The position numbers and the translations under genes are program-made. The notes under the pieces are model-generated. The model saw only the letters and a list, made by a program, of their open reading frames with translations. It ran no database searches and was not told where the DNA came from. From Ilex aquifolium (lineage: Eukaryota > Streptophyta > Magnoliopsida > Aquifoliales > Aquifoliaceae), in NCBI GenBank assembly GCA_951799425.1, contig OX637398.1, forward strand, positions 15,658,270-15,722,269: a DNA stretch of 64,000 bases, given 5' to 3'. Below are positions 45,451-56,459 of this stretch, piece after piece; the first letter of the stretch is position 1, and every line of letters begins with the position of its first letter.

Positions 45451-45961
45451 TGGTTATCATTGATGATTAATGTCATCAATAGATGTGAGCTATTTGTAAA
45501 CAATATAATGATGTTTAATATGGTGTAACAGGAATATGTCCTTCCGGTTTGAATTATTTGGGAATGAACAAGTTTTATGTGTATCCCTGTATATGTAAAT
45601 GTTAGAATGTTGTAATGTCTTATTGCGTTAATGTTTTATTGCGTTTATTATGGTTATTAATTACCTCATATTTTATCAACATTCATATTTTTTTTTTATA
45701 AGTTAGAAAGAAAAAATAATCAAATATGAAACCAAAAATAGTCCAAGAAAATATACGTACACAAACATGAGTTTGAATTAGATTGATGAAGGGGCAAAAT
45801 AATCATTTATATACAAATATATTATCATACTAGTGATATATCTGTGGTCATACCAAACATGGGTATGAATGTGATTGAATGTTGAATCCCATGTTTCTAA
45901 AGATGAGTTTGGGTTTGGAGAACCCAATCCAAACCCCTCTCAAAAAACCATCCAAACAGTC

Positions 45962-46537
45962 TTTTGTAGACTGGGGACTTGACAAAGAAAAATTTCCGTT
46001 ATCGGACTTTTAACTTTTATTACCTTAATGAATTTTTTTATAATTCTAATGGGACATTTTATAATAAAAAAAAATTTATTATTTTTGTGAATAATTTATC
46101 ACATTTGTGGATATTTTTATCATATTTGTAGTAATTATTTTTATCGCTTTTATTCAGTACCAAAAAAATACCATTTTTATGGGTGATTTATCACATTTGT
46201 GAATGTTTTTACACTATTTTTACCACTTTTTTTGGATATCAAAATATTGATAAAAATAATCACAAATGTAATAAATAGAGGTATAATACCAAAAAAAATT
46301 TCGATACCGTGGACAACTCCTATAAACTGAGAAGACTAGCAAGCCGACAAATGATATTCAGTAAGCTCTGTAGTAGGTACAATCAGCATATGGGAAGGAA
46401 GCTAACCCAGCTTGAAAGCAAACTTTTCTACCAACACAATGAAAAACTTGACCTAGTATGAACAGTCAATGCTTGACAAACAAACAAAATTGAGTTTCAA
46501 AAGTCACTACGTAAATCTTCAATTCGTGATCAGATCA
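45962..46537. other. Intergenic DNA
   Basis: AT-rich up to about 46300, with repeated TTATCACATTTGTGGATATTTTTATC-like words, then plain sequence. No gene. Confidence 0.5.
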
Positions 46538-46564
46538 AATTTATAAATCATTATGAGATCAAAT
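46538..46564. repeat. 27-bp flanking direct repeat, left copy
   Basis: Identical over 27 bp to 47576-47602 (starts AATTTATAAATCATT). It brackets the fold-back element; far longer than the 9-11 bp made by Mutator or the 8 bp by hAT. Confidence 0.9.
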
Positions 46565-47575
46565 CATTATGTGACCCTTTAAAGTTTGTCAATTAATCAC
46601 TCAGACTCTTTGATATTTGAAATATTACACATAGACTCCTGAGGTTTGTACGCGCGTTACACTTAGACCCCTACTATAAATATATCTGTTAATAAATTAC
46701 ACTTAAACCCTCTTGAAGTTTGTAAGTATATAATACTTAGACCCCTTAAGTTTAAAATATTATACTTAGACCAAAAATACTCTAATTAAAGATAAAATAT
46801 CAAATATTTTAAATTTTACAACCAAAATTTATATTTTATTGTATCATTTATTGAAATAAAATTAAAATTAAAAATTTAATTTTTTTTTAAAAATCATAAT
46901 TAGTATACAATTATACTATCTATTGAAATAAAACTAAAAAATCAAACAAGGGGTCTAAGTCATTCATAATAGAACATAAATTTTACATCCAAAATTCATG
47001 TTCTATTATGTCAATTATTGAAATAAAATCAAAAATGAAAATCTAGTTTAAAAAAAAATCATAGTTAGTATATAATTATACTATTTATTAGAATAAAACT
47101 AAAAAATTAAATAAATGGTCAAACTGTAATAGACACAATATCTTTTAGATTTAATTGGGGTAGTTTGATATTTTAATTTGGTCATTTAAAGGACCAAATT
47201 AAATTCCAATAGACAATATAATTGTATATTAATTACGATTTTTTAAGAAAAAATTGAATTTTTTATTTGATTTTATTTCAATAAAAGATACAATAAAACA
47301 TGAATTTTAATTATAAAATTTAAATTATTCGATATTTTATCTTTAATTGAAATATTTTTGGTGTAAGTATAACATTTTAAACGTAAGGGGTCTAAGTAAT
47401 ATATGTTTATAAACTTTAAGGGGTTTGAGTGTAATTTATTAACGGATATATTTACAGTAGGAGTCTAAGTGTTACGCGCGTACAAACTTCAAGAGGTCTG
47501 TGTGTAATATTTCAAATATCAGGAGGTCTGAGTGATTAAGTGACAAACCTTAAAGGGTTTGGGTGTAATTCTCCC
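46565..47575. mobile_element. Fold-back TIR element, about 1.0 kb, copy 2
   Basis: Same family as 22772-23796 but in the opposite orientation: the GGGGTAGTTTGATATTTTAATT centre is on the other strand. The right end GGGTGTAATTCTCCC is intact; the left end reads TGTGACCCTTTAAAGTTTGT and has lost the GGAGAATTAC terminus. No coding capacity. It lies about 500 bp downstream of the stop codon of the hydrolase gene. Confidence 0.8.
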
Positions 47576-47602
47576 AATTTATAAATCATTATGAGATCAA
47601 AT
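47576..47602. repeat. 27-bp flanking direct repeat, right copy
   Basis: Identical to 46538-46564. Confidence 0.9.
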
Positions 47603-47907
47603 TTTCAATAAATCTTAGTTTCCTAATTATGTTTGATTTCCAAAAATGGGCACCCCAGAATAGCCTTGTTCATGGAATACGGGCCGGATTGTCGGTTCCA
47701 TAGATTAAGGCTCTCATGAGTTTTTCCAATTAAGATCCCTAGGTTTCATATCGGATAACATGCTAAGTATAACGGAACTTAGCACATTCACAATAAAAAT
47801 ATCTCATTTAATCGTTTTTTCACCTATTTCTTCAACATATAAACATTATTTTGGAGTTATCAACCCCATCTCAATCAATTCCATTTCCTTATCCAAACTA
47901 AGTTGTT

Positions 47908-47913
47908 TTATTT
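47908..47913 (-). terminator. Candidate polyadenylation signal of the hydrolase gene
   Basis: The minus strand reads AATAAA about 160 bases after the stop codon at 48072, a usual plant 3' UTR length. Other A/T-rich signals nearby could serve instead. Confidence 0.45.
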
Positions 47914-48071
47914 TTTTTCCTTTGTTTCAGCTATTTGAAATTTTGTATAGCATAGAAATGCCTTATTCTATTAAAACAATTAGTTTTCAAGCACACAATA
48001 TTCCACAAAAGGCAGAGACACTTCAATGGGATTTGCAGATCATCAATAACGTGACATCAGAAATTTCATCA

Positions 48072-51000
48072 CTATTGTGGGAGAACAATGCACTCTTCGT
48101 CTCCAGGAAGATCTTCTATCCCTTCATGCAGTGGCATTGTCTGAACCTTCTCAATGAAGCTGAGTAATGTTTCAAGGCTTTTCTCATCTGCACAAATTTA
48201 AAAGAAAGGAAACATGAATGCAGTGTATGATTCACCTTTTGTACACGAGCATTTGGAAGGAACTTATGCAGAGACAGAGTGGAAGTTGTTCATAGGAATA
48301 GAACCAGAAAACCTTATACTCCCACTCCCACCAACGGCATGTAGAATTTATGTAAAAATGCTTGTCTAAATTTTTAGGTTGGTAATAGGTTATGTCATAT
48401 TAAAGTTCAAGTCGCATATGTCTAAGTTAAAATTTAGGATAAATTATAATCACCTCCCTCGAGGTTTGGCCAAATAAAATAATAATTAAACCCCCTCTTG
48501 TCAGAGAAATAACACTGACCTCCCCTATCACATTGATGTCCATCCATTTTGATAACAGCAAACATAAAATAATTGTAATATCCTCCATGATAACTATCGA
48601 ATGACAAAAATACCCTCTATGGGAAATGTTGCTTGCTTTGGAGGAGTTTTAGAGGACTTTTAAACCAAAAAAAAAAGAGTAATAATACATAGACTTAAAA
48701 ATCAATGATCATCTTCTCCGATGAGATATCCAAGCCACCAAAAAACCACAAGCACCACCCATCTTATTCGGCAAATGATGCCGATATTTTTTTTTTGTTG
48801 ACTCAACATGATGCCGATTTGTGGTATGTTGGGTTCTCTGTCTTTGTGTGTGTATGTGTGAGAGAGAGAGGACACTTGACTGGAGCAATCCCCTTCCAGT
48901 CACCTCCGCTTCTTCATCACTCAACCCAATCCAGCCGCATGCATTACCAGAGGCAGAGACCCCAACCCATTTCAATGAGGAAAATGTTAAATTGACTTAA
49001 AACTTAACTTGATAAATCACTATCATTGAATAGATAGTGGATTCTAACAAATACGGAGACCTACATTTAAATCAACGACAGATGTAACAGCCACATTCTC
49101 AAGTCAATTTTTTAAGTCTATGTAACATTACTCTTCCAATGAACACCCATTCTAATGTCCATTTTTCTCTCTAAAAATTCCATTTTCTCCGTCAAACAGT
49201 CACTACCCAAAAAGCCCCAACGGATACCCAAAAGCCTACAATAGCTTCTGCTATTCTGTCTCCTACACCCAAAGACAAAAAGCTATCTAACCACAACTCA
49301 CATACACACATTGATCAACACACACAAATCTCAATGACATGGAACCAACACTTATATTGACCCAAAATGGTTTTTAATCTGTGAATTGTGTATGTGTGTG
49401 TGTTTCTACTCCAGGGTGAGGTATGGTATACTTACTGAGTTGGTCTGATGCTTGTCTAGAGTGGTAGGTTTGTGCCGTGTACAACAATGACTTGTGCAAA
49501 CCCATTTCTTAAACGAGCCTTACTCTTTTCAGGAAGGGGTAGACAGCCCAAAAGATGAAGAGTAGATGCTATATATTACAAAGGGGATGTAATTGTACAT
49601 GCTATATATCAGTCATTATATCCCAAATAAGCCACAAACATCGAGCATCATTATAACCTTAATTTGATCAATTTGCTTTACTTCACTGTAGAAACATCTC
49701 CAATAAATCATACTGGCATGGAATAATAGATCAACTTCAAATGAAGAGCCTACTACCGATTGCAACAGCAAGGCACCTCCTAGTCCTACATATAGTATAC
49801 CTTACAAATGTGTATCCAACGGTGTCTTATCATTGAGTTGCAATGCTACATGTTAGTGATGACGTGATATTACTAAATTATATTTATCTTAGATATTCAT
49901 TTGTAGACTGTAGTAGAGATGCAGGTTGAAGGCACCTTGCGGGTCAAATACGTACACTACTCATACTACATATAAAAATAACTGACCAAGTCTTGGTATT
50001 GTGTGTCCCTTTGGGTGATGAATCACGACGGGATCCACAAATGATTCCAGTAAAGCAATCCCTTCTTCCTTCAGGAAGTCCATATCACCTGTACAGCACG
50101 AAATTTTGTAAGATTATATATATATATATATACATATATATAAGTTGTGGACCTTCTCTCCTTGGAATATGTTTTCTCCTACCACACTACAAAATTTTCT
50201 TTGCTTGATGTTTCTTTCTTATCAGCCACACCCCTTCTAGATTAAATTATCTTCGAGGACACCCACTCTGTTTTCTAAATCTTCACTAACACCCCCTTCT
50301 AGTTCATATATCTGTTTCACATACACTTCCTAACCTAACTTTATCGATATGGACCACTCAAAAAATGCTAATGTCATTCTAAGTACCCAAATTACCCATG
50401 TCTGTTTCACCCGGCCTCTTCCTCCATATGATATGAGATTAATTCATTCCATTTTAAGTGACACAGAGGCGTAAAGGTTAGTTAGTTTTGGACACGAATA
50501 TATAAATGACACGACCTGTTAATACGAATAATAAATAGGTCAGGTTAGTATCAAAAAAAAATAACATGAATTAATAATTAACATGTTTAACAAGTATTAA
50601 AAAGTAAATGTCAATTTTTTGTTATTTTTTATCAAATATTGACTGAATCCTTATACAAAAAGAGAATGTTTTATTGTTTTATTATTATATTTAACATGTT
50701 AATTGTTAATTAATGAAAAAAAATATGAGCATGAGTTCGATTAAGAGATAATAAAATCTTAAACTTCAATTTTAGTATTTAATTTTTTATTCAATAGTTA
50801 CATGAGTCAATACAAACATGATTCGAAAATAAACAAGGCAAGTTGACACGATACGATTAGTTAAATGAGTTGGGATCGAGTTGACTAATATTCGACACGA
50901 ACCTATAAATGAACCTATATATTTTATATATAATATACATTTGACTTGTGTTGTTAATTTTTTTATATCTGATGGGCAAAAATGAAAAAAATACTATTTA

Positions 51001-52342
51001 TGTTGTCATCGTTACCAAACAAACACTGAAAATAGAGGGGTGTTCTTGAAGCTAAGGTAATCTAGAAAAGTTGTGGAGAAAATTTTGCCAAAAAAAAAGA
51101 TGGGGCTATTTTTTTTTTTCATTTTTGAGGATTTACAATTGCATTTGTGCCTTGTAACCATAACAATTTGGATGGATTTTTTTTTTTTTTTAAGTCAAAT
51201 TGCAAAAACAATGTGTGTCCTGCTTACCTTCAATTTGGACCGAATTTGTAACGTTGACATAGAAATCACAAACCACACGAAACCAAAACCCACCAAAGTA
51301 CCTATTAAGTGAAGGGATGGGCACTGGACTGGGGAGGAGAATGCATTAGCAGCCAGCTTGGGCAACCCAAACTTGTATCCTCCAAATTTTGCACCTGATA
51401 TTATAATCACAAACTTTATCTTTGGAACTTTGGTCAGAGCCACTTTCTCTATTTGCATCCCAGGCAGTGCTGATGATAATATCGCCCCCTATTCAAGTCC
51501 CAAATGCAATGAACCCTTAGTATATAAAGACTAAAAACTAACTTGATCAAATTGATTATGTGGTCGAACAAAAGGCGATACGTAAATCAACACCTCCTTA
51601 GTCCGCCCACTTGGCCGCACTAAGTTCAGTTTTAACCGATACACGTGATAGCAAGTGATTGTGCACATTTGAAATTGTATGTAAGATCTGTCATTGGGAC
51701 ACATACAAAACATTCATTGGAATTTGACATAAAATTCCAACCAAACTCACCTGGGAGAAACCTAGTAAACCATCAAAAGGCCCATGTTTCATCATATAAT
51801 CCTCCAGGAATTCAAGACATTCTTCAAAATTGTAGTACTCTGTAAAGCCCTGCAAATAAAAGTATAAGTTTCCTATGCAACATTGTATCAAACAGCCATA
51901 GTTCAGTAACTTTGTTAAGCTTTGGAAAAAAATTCAATTACTATGTGACCTGGCTAGATTGGAACCACTCGTAGTAGGGAGGATCAAAAATGCCTTCAAC
52001 ATCAGATTTGCCTTGTGCCGGATAAGGTGCATCGGTGAAGACAAGGTCTAACCTTTCGAGCAAGGTTTCTGGCCACCGTCCGACCAATCTCTTGAGGATT
52101 TCACCACTGGTTCTGAAGCCATGGAGGCAGAGAATTCTAGGTTTCTTTTGGATTTGAATTTCCATTTGAATGCTTTTGTCTTTCAAGTTTCTTTTTGGGT
52201 TAGTGTTTTTCCAGTATCTGCTATTGATGGTTTGGGTTGTTGGGATATGAATTGGTGGGCAGGAAGTGCTGGTGGAGTTATTACTACTTAGGGAACTGGA
52301 TGAGCAGCTACCAGTCATTTGGAAGAGTTTGAAATCCGTCAT
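48072..52342 (-). CDS. FSH1-type serine hydrolase (alpha/beta hydrolase), five exons, intact
   Basis: Exons, in order of translation: 52342-51950, 51849-51751, 51488-51302, 50088-49987 and 48187-48072. All introns are GT-AG, phases agree, and 897 nt give 298 residues. It matches the FSH1 family (PF03959): KPRILCLHGFRTSGEILKRL at residues 67-86, nucleophile in GFSQG (Ser163, split by intron 2), Asp228 or Asp230 after LHLIG, and His255 in HPKGHTIPRL, a full Ser-Asp-His triad. Plant relatives are small cytosolic esterase-like hydrolases of uncertain substrate. Relatives start near Met60 (MEIQIQKKPRIL, ATG at 52165); the Ser/Thr-rich first 59 residues could be a transit peptide or untranslated leader. 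Introns 3 (1.2 kb) and 4 (1.8 kb) carry repeats. The TATA box at 52407-52416 favours the first ATG. This is the only clear host gene here. Confidence 0.92.
48978..49134. mobile_element. Small MITE, AGAGTAATGTTAC family, copy 2 (intron 4)
   Basis: The right end, inverted, reads AGAGTAATGTTACATAGACT and pairs with AATGTTAAATTGACTTAAAA on the left. The centre (TGTCGTTGATTTAAATG when inverted) matches the copy at 27246-27412. A lone arm of the same family (AGAGTAATAATACATAGACT) lies at 48676. Confidence 0.5.
50470..50930. repeat. Dispersed repeat in intron 3 of the hydrolase gene
   Basis: The tract with GACACGAATATATAAATGAC, AACATGTTAATTGTTAATT and GAGCATGAGTTCGATTAAGA shares order and words with 52895-54165 (for example GAGTGTGAGTTTGGTTAGGA and GATTAATTAAATAAGTT), so the two are copies of one old repeat. 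The ends are not defined. Confidence 0.5.
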
Positions 52343-52406
52343 GAAACAAGGCGTTGTAGTTAGCCAATACGGTCATCTTCTAAATGTACCTACCAACCAC
52401 CTTTGT

Positions 52407-52416
52407 CTATTTTATA
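52407..52416 (-). promoter_or_regulatory. TATA box of the hydrolase gene
   Basis: The minus strand reads GGTTATAAAATAGAC, about 65 bp upstream of the first ATG at 52342. With a start site some 30 bp downstream the leader would be about 40 nt. Confidence 0.6.
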
Positions 52417-52465
52417 ACCAAACAAAATATTAAAAAAGGAGATAATTGCGGGCTAATATCGGTAA

Positions 52466-52824
52466 GAGCAACTCCAACTCAACTCTCCATTTTAACTACT
52501 TAAATTATATTTAAATATTACATTCTTTATTTTAGATAGTCACTTTTACAAATTTAAACCTACTACGCTCTTTATTTTAACTAACTACTTCACTTAAGTT
52601 TTATTAATTTTCAATAATTTAAAAGGGATTGCAACATATATAGAGAGAGATAAAGAGATAGAGAGAGAATTTAGAGAGGCTGAATGTTTCTCCACATTTG
52701 GAGAGTCATTTGGATGAAATGAAAAATAGAGAATGGAATAGAGAATGGGTTGAAGAGTTTTTATAGTATTTAGCTAGTTAAAATAGCTAAAAAAGAGGAA
52801 ATAGAGAGTGAGTTGGAATTGTTC
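52466..52824. mobile_element. Tourist-like MITE in the hydrolase promoter, TAA duplication
   Basis: 359 bp. The left end GAGCAACTCCAACTCAACTC is matched inverted at the right (GAACAATTCCAACTCACTCT), and ATTTTAACTA words are mirrored further in. TAA flanks both sides (52463-52465 and 52825-52827), the PIF/Harbinger target duplication. Its near edge is about 50 bp from the TATA box. No coding capacity. Confidence 0.8.
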
Positions 52825-52894
52825 TAAGTCGGGGGTTGTAAATTTGCAATTTATAACATGACACCATATTACCGCTCGATCTATAACATGACAC

Positions 52895-54165
52895 CATTTT
52901 ACCGCTCGAACACCATGTTAGTGGATTAGGATTGTTATTTTTGATACAAATTTGAAAATAATATGATTTATTAACACATAATAAACGAGTGAAATTAGTG
53001 TGAAACACGAATAACCTGAAATCGACATGATTAGCATGTTTAATCAATATTATATATAGGCCTCACCACAAAGCTCAAAGCCTAATAGGTCGCCCATGGC
53101 CCAGAAGCCCAACGGGCTAATGGGCAGCCTGGCCCGTACACGTGGCAAAGATTGGGTAGCCCGCTAGCCCGGCGGGTAGGGCCTGGGATGTGTTTTTTAG
53201 GGTTCGGGGCCTCTCGAGCCGGCCCATTAACAAGCCTATTACCCCGTCCATTAGCCCAATAAGATAATTAGATTATATTTCATAATTGTATTGTTTATTT
53301 TATATTTGATCTGTAATTTTTATAGGTTGAGACTTGTAAATGATTGACAATTGTGTAGGTGTCAATCTAATTAGGATGTACTCAATTTGTAGTGATGCAA
53401 AATAGTCTCACATACCAATCAATTTGTAATGTAACATTGTAACTCTATATAAATATTAGTTAAATTCAATTAATATGAATAATTTTTTTGTTAATTTATT
53501 TTTTCATACCAACTTCATGCAATTAATTTTTTTTGTATTTTTATATAAAAAATAAACTTTTCGATGTCTTTTTGTATTTTTTTTTACATAAAAAGTAATT
53601 TTTAATAAAAAGCCCGTTTTAGGCCCAATGGGCAAGCCATAAGACCCGACCCGTATTTAGCTCATTTTTGGCCCAATAGGCCAGCCCACTGGCAGGCCAG
53701 GGGCTTTAAAAATTCCTAACGGACTAGCTCGGCCAGTTGACTAGTCAAAAGCCAAGAGGCCTGACCCATGGGCGGGCTATGGGCTGAAAAATGCTGTGCC
53801 GGCCCGGCTTGGCCTGTTGCCAAGGCCTAATTATATGAATAAAATATTTTTTTGTTGTCAATTTTTATTAAATACTTACATGAATCTTAGTAAAAATAAG
53901 ATAATTGTTTTTTTCACTTTACTATTATATAGATATAGTGAACTTTTAGTTTATAGAAAAAAAAAATGAGTGTGAGTTTGGTTAGGAGATAATAGAAACT
54001 TAATTTAGATTTTTTATTCAATCAACCCGAATATGACATAATAATAAATATGTCGAGTTATTTTCAAGACAGCTGGGCTGATTAATTAAATAAGTTAAGT
54101 TAAAATTAATCACTATTTGATGTGAATCAAAACTAATATAACATGAACACCACTCGACACAACAT
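52895..54165. repeat. Old dispersed repeat, split by a hAT-like element
   Basis: The two halves (52895-53056 and 53830-54165) resemble the intron 3 tract at 50470-50930. Exact limits and class are unknown. Confidence 0.4.
53057..53829. mobile_element. hAT-like non-autonomous element, 773 bp
   Basis: Begins TAGGCCTCACCACAAAGC and ends, inverted, TAGGCCTTGGCAACAGGCC. Both arms are rich in GGCCC/GGGCC words (GCCCATGGCCCAGAAGCCC against GGCCCGGCTTGGCC). Flanks ATTATATA (53049-53056) and ATTATATG (53830-53837) agree at 7 of 8 bases, the hAT target duplication length. No transposase; the centre is AT-rich. Confidence 0.75.
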
Positions 54166-54419
54166 AGGGTCATCCCCAGGACTAATGGCCCGTCTCGTTA
54201 AAGGCTGATATAAGGATCTCGTCAAGTTATGGATCAACATAGTTGTGCATAACGGTCGTTATGGTTGTGAAAGTTTGGGCATAAAAAATAAATGTATTTT
54301 CATTTTCATAGAGAAACTCGTCTGACCATTTGAAAATATTTTTGAGTGAATGTATGAGTAAAATTTGGGAAACACAAGCATGCTGAGTGTTTATCTGTCT
54401 TTATGAGTAATGAGGGTTT

Positions 54420-55301
54420 TGCTAGGTAAAAACCCCCTTAGCTCTTTGGCGGCATTGACATGTGGCAGCCTCGCCCAAAGGCGCTCATGCCTTAGCCAAG
54501 TTGGGTTATACTCAGGCAAAGTATACCCTTGGGCAAGATTGACAGAAGTCCCATGCATGGCTGAGGGAGACAGTCTATGCATGGGCACGTTGGGCTTGAT
54601 TGGACACGATCAGTGGGCCAATTGAAGACCCATGCATGGCTGAGTGAATTAGCACATGCATGGGCACAAGGAAGCATGCAAACAAGATAGTCAGATGGCT
54701 TGAATTGCGGGGCAATGCTAACTTGAAGGGCTGAGCCATGGGCTGGGCATGGCTAGGCACGGATGCAAGACAATCAAAGGCTGAGGGTTCATGAAGAAAG
54801 GCACATGCACAACTTGTGAGGAAGTTGTGGCATGTGCTCTGCAGATGGTGGCAGTTATGTGCAGTTTTATGGCAAGTGCACAGCATGTGGGATCTCTGTC
54901 AGATTCAGACAGCGTGCAAAGAAGTTGCAGACCAGTTACAACTTCCTTTGCCTTCCAATCACAGCAGACTTCTGGGCGGATTTGAATTGTAGGCAGTTGC
55001 CTAGGCGGTTGGGCTTGTAACCGCCACCCTGAATATTATAAATAGTGATGTCAGGGTCTGTAGTGCAACCAAGAGAGTTGGGCACGTTTTTGTAAGTAGA
55101 CCCAAGACTGAGTTTCCTTATACTTTATTGAGAAAGAAAGGTTTGGCCTGTAATGCTTTTGTGCTCTGTGTGTGTTTCTTATTGTCCCTACTTTGTTCCT
55201 TTGTGCATTCTGTGAGCGATTGAGTGTTTGGCTGAGACTGAGTGTTGGATCTCAGTGCCATCACGAGGCAGAAATTTAGTGAGAAAATTAACCCTGTGAC
55301 A
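54420..55301 (+). repeat. 5' LTR of the chromovirus
   Basis: Shares CCTTAGCT.TTTGGCGGCATT and TATTATAAATAGTGATGTCA with the 3' LTR. TATAAATAG (about 55036) is the likely promoter. Ends CCCTGTGACA. Confidence 0.85.
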
Positions 55302-55303
55302 AT

Positions 55304-55315
55304 TGGTATCAGAGC
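55304..55315 (+). other. Primer binding site (initiator tRNA-Met type)
   Basis: TGGTATCAGAGC two bases after the 5' LTR. Confidence 0.9.
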
Positions 55316-55330
55316 TTCAGTTTGCGACCA

Positions 55331-56425
55331 TGGCTGGTGGAAACGCTACTGAATTGCGAGAACGTGTGACTCGTCTCGAAGATTTTCTGGGCGCCCCTGA
55401 AAGTGATGCTGCAACAAGCGTGTCTGTGTAGATGGAGTAGTACGCTATTCAGATTGCTGGTTTACAGATGGCTTTTGATAGTTATGTGACCAACACCGAT
55501 GAGAAAATTACAACAATGATGGAGGACATCTTGTCCCTCACAGACCCTGTCAAAATGAATTTGAAGGATCTTGAAGACGAAATGTCCCTGGTGAAGAGGG
55601 CCATGAATTCTCGACCTGCTGTGGGCGAGACGTTTTCAAAAATCAAAGTCCCTGCACCAAAGGCCTTCGGAGGCAATCGAAGCGCCAAAGATCTGGAAAA
55701 TTTCCTGTGGGACATGGAGCAGTAATTCAAAGCTGCTCATGTGCCTGATGGAGAGAAAGTTACAATAACCAGTATGTATCTTTATGGTGATGCCAAATTA
55801 TGGTGGCGGACCCGGAATGAGGACGATGCATCTGCTGGGCGTCCAAAGATAGAGACATGGGAAACTCTGAAAAAATAAATTGAAGGATCAATTCCTCCCT
55901 AGCAATACGACCTGGATTGCTAGGGATTCACTCAAGAAATTAAAGCACACCGGAACTGTTCATGAGTACGTGAAGGAGTTCAATTCGTTGATGTTGGACA
56001 TCAAGAACATGTCGGAGGAAGACAAACTCTTCAACTTCATGTCCGGGTTACAAGGCTGGGCACATGCCGAGTTGCGAAGGCAAGGGGTACGTGATTTTGC
56101 CACTGCCATCGCTACTGCAGATGCCCTTGTAGACTTCAAAATGGGCGGCAGTCAAGGCCCTTCTGAAAAGAAAAAGAAGGATGGTGATGGCAGGAAAGAC
56201 AAGGCTGGCACTTCTAAAGACGCAAAGAAGGCAGATTGGAAGAAAAAGAAGAATGCTTCTGACCCTAAAAAGCCAGACAACAAGCAGAAGAAGAAAGCCT
56301 TTGATTCTGGTTGTTTTCTCTACGGTGGCCCCCATCATGTCAAGGACTGTCCCAAACGTGGGAAGTTAAGTGCCCTTGTTGTTACAAGTGGGGATGATAG
56401 TGAGGATGAATGCCCACCCAAGTAA
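55331..56425 (+). pseudogene. Chromovirus Gag
   Basis: Begins MAGGNATELRERVTRLEDFL. Further on are KVPAPKAFGGNRSAKDLENF and LKKLKHTGTVHEYVKEFNSL, the Retrotrans_gag core, a Lys-rich stretch and a zinc-knuckle-like CFLYGGPHHVKDC at about 56317-56355. It is a fossil with a few breaks. Confidence 0.8.
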
Positions 56426-56459
56426 ACCCTCTCTAGCTGCTGAACGCAATTACCGTGGG

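Larger units (their letters stand above)
33078..45961 (+). mobile_element. PIF/Harbinger-type DNA transposon, split by a copia element
   Basis: The ends GCCTGTTTGGTATGAAGGTT and (inverted) GACTGTTTGGATGGTTTTTT are of the PIF/Harbinger kind; sub-terminal TCATCTTTA and CCATGTTTGG words are also mirrored. Inside, in order: a TATA box and 5' splice donor (33622, 33669), a triplicated 280-bp unit, a transposase fragment (35929-36601), a Myb/SANT-like gene (36602-37377), an RNase H1-type domain exon (37757-37987), the copia insertion, a 76-residue membrane ORF and a second Myb/SANT-like gene (44893-45450). Without the copia it is about 6.4 kb. PIF elements normally encode a transposase and a Myb-like partner. 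The 3-bp target duplication is not clear. An alternative is two or more neighbouring elements. Confidence 0.6.

Noticed and set aside
47760-48167. 135-codon plus-strand ORF
   Set aside because: It overlaps exon 5 of the hydrolase on the other strand and has no recognisable domain; a shadow.
54391-55020. Several 60-100 codon ORFs on both strands (repeated at 59805-60477)
   Set aside because: They lie in the LTRs of the chromovirus and occur in both copies as chance frames.
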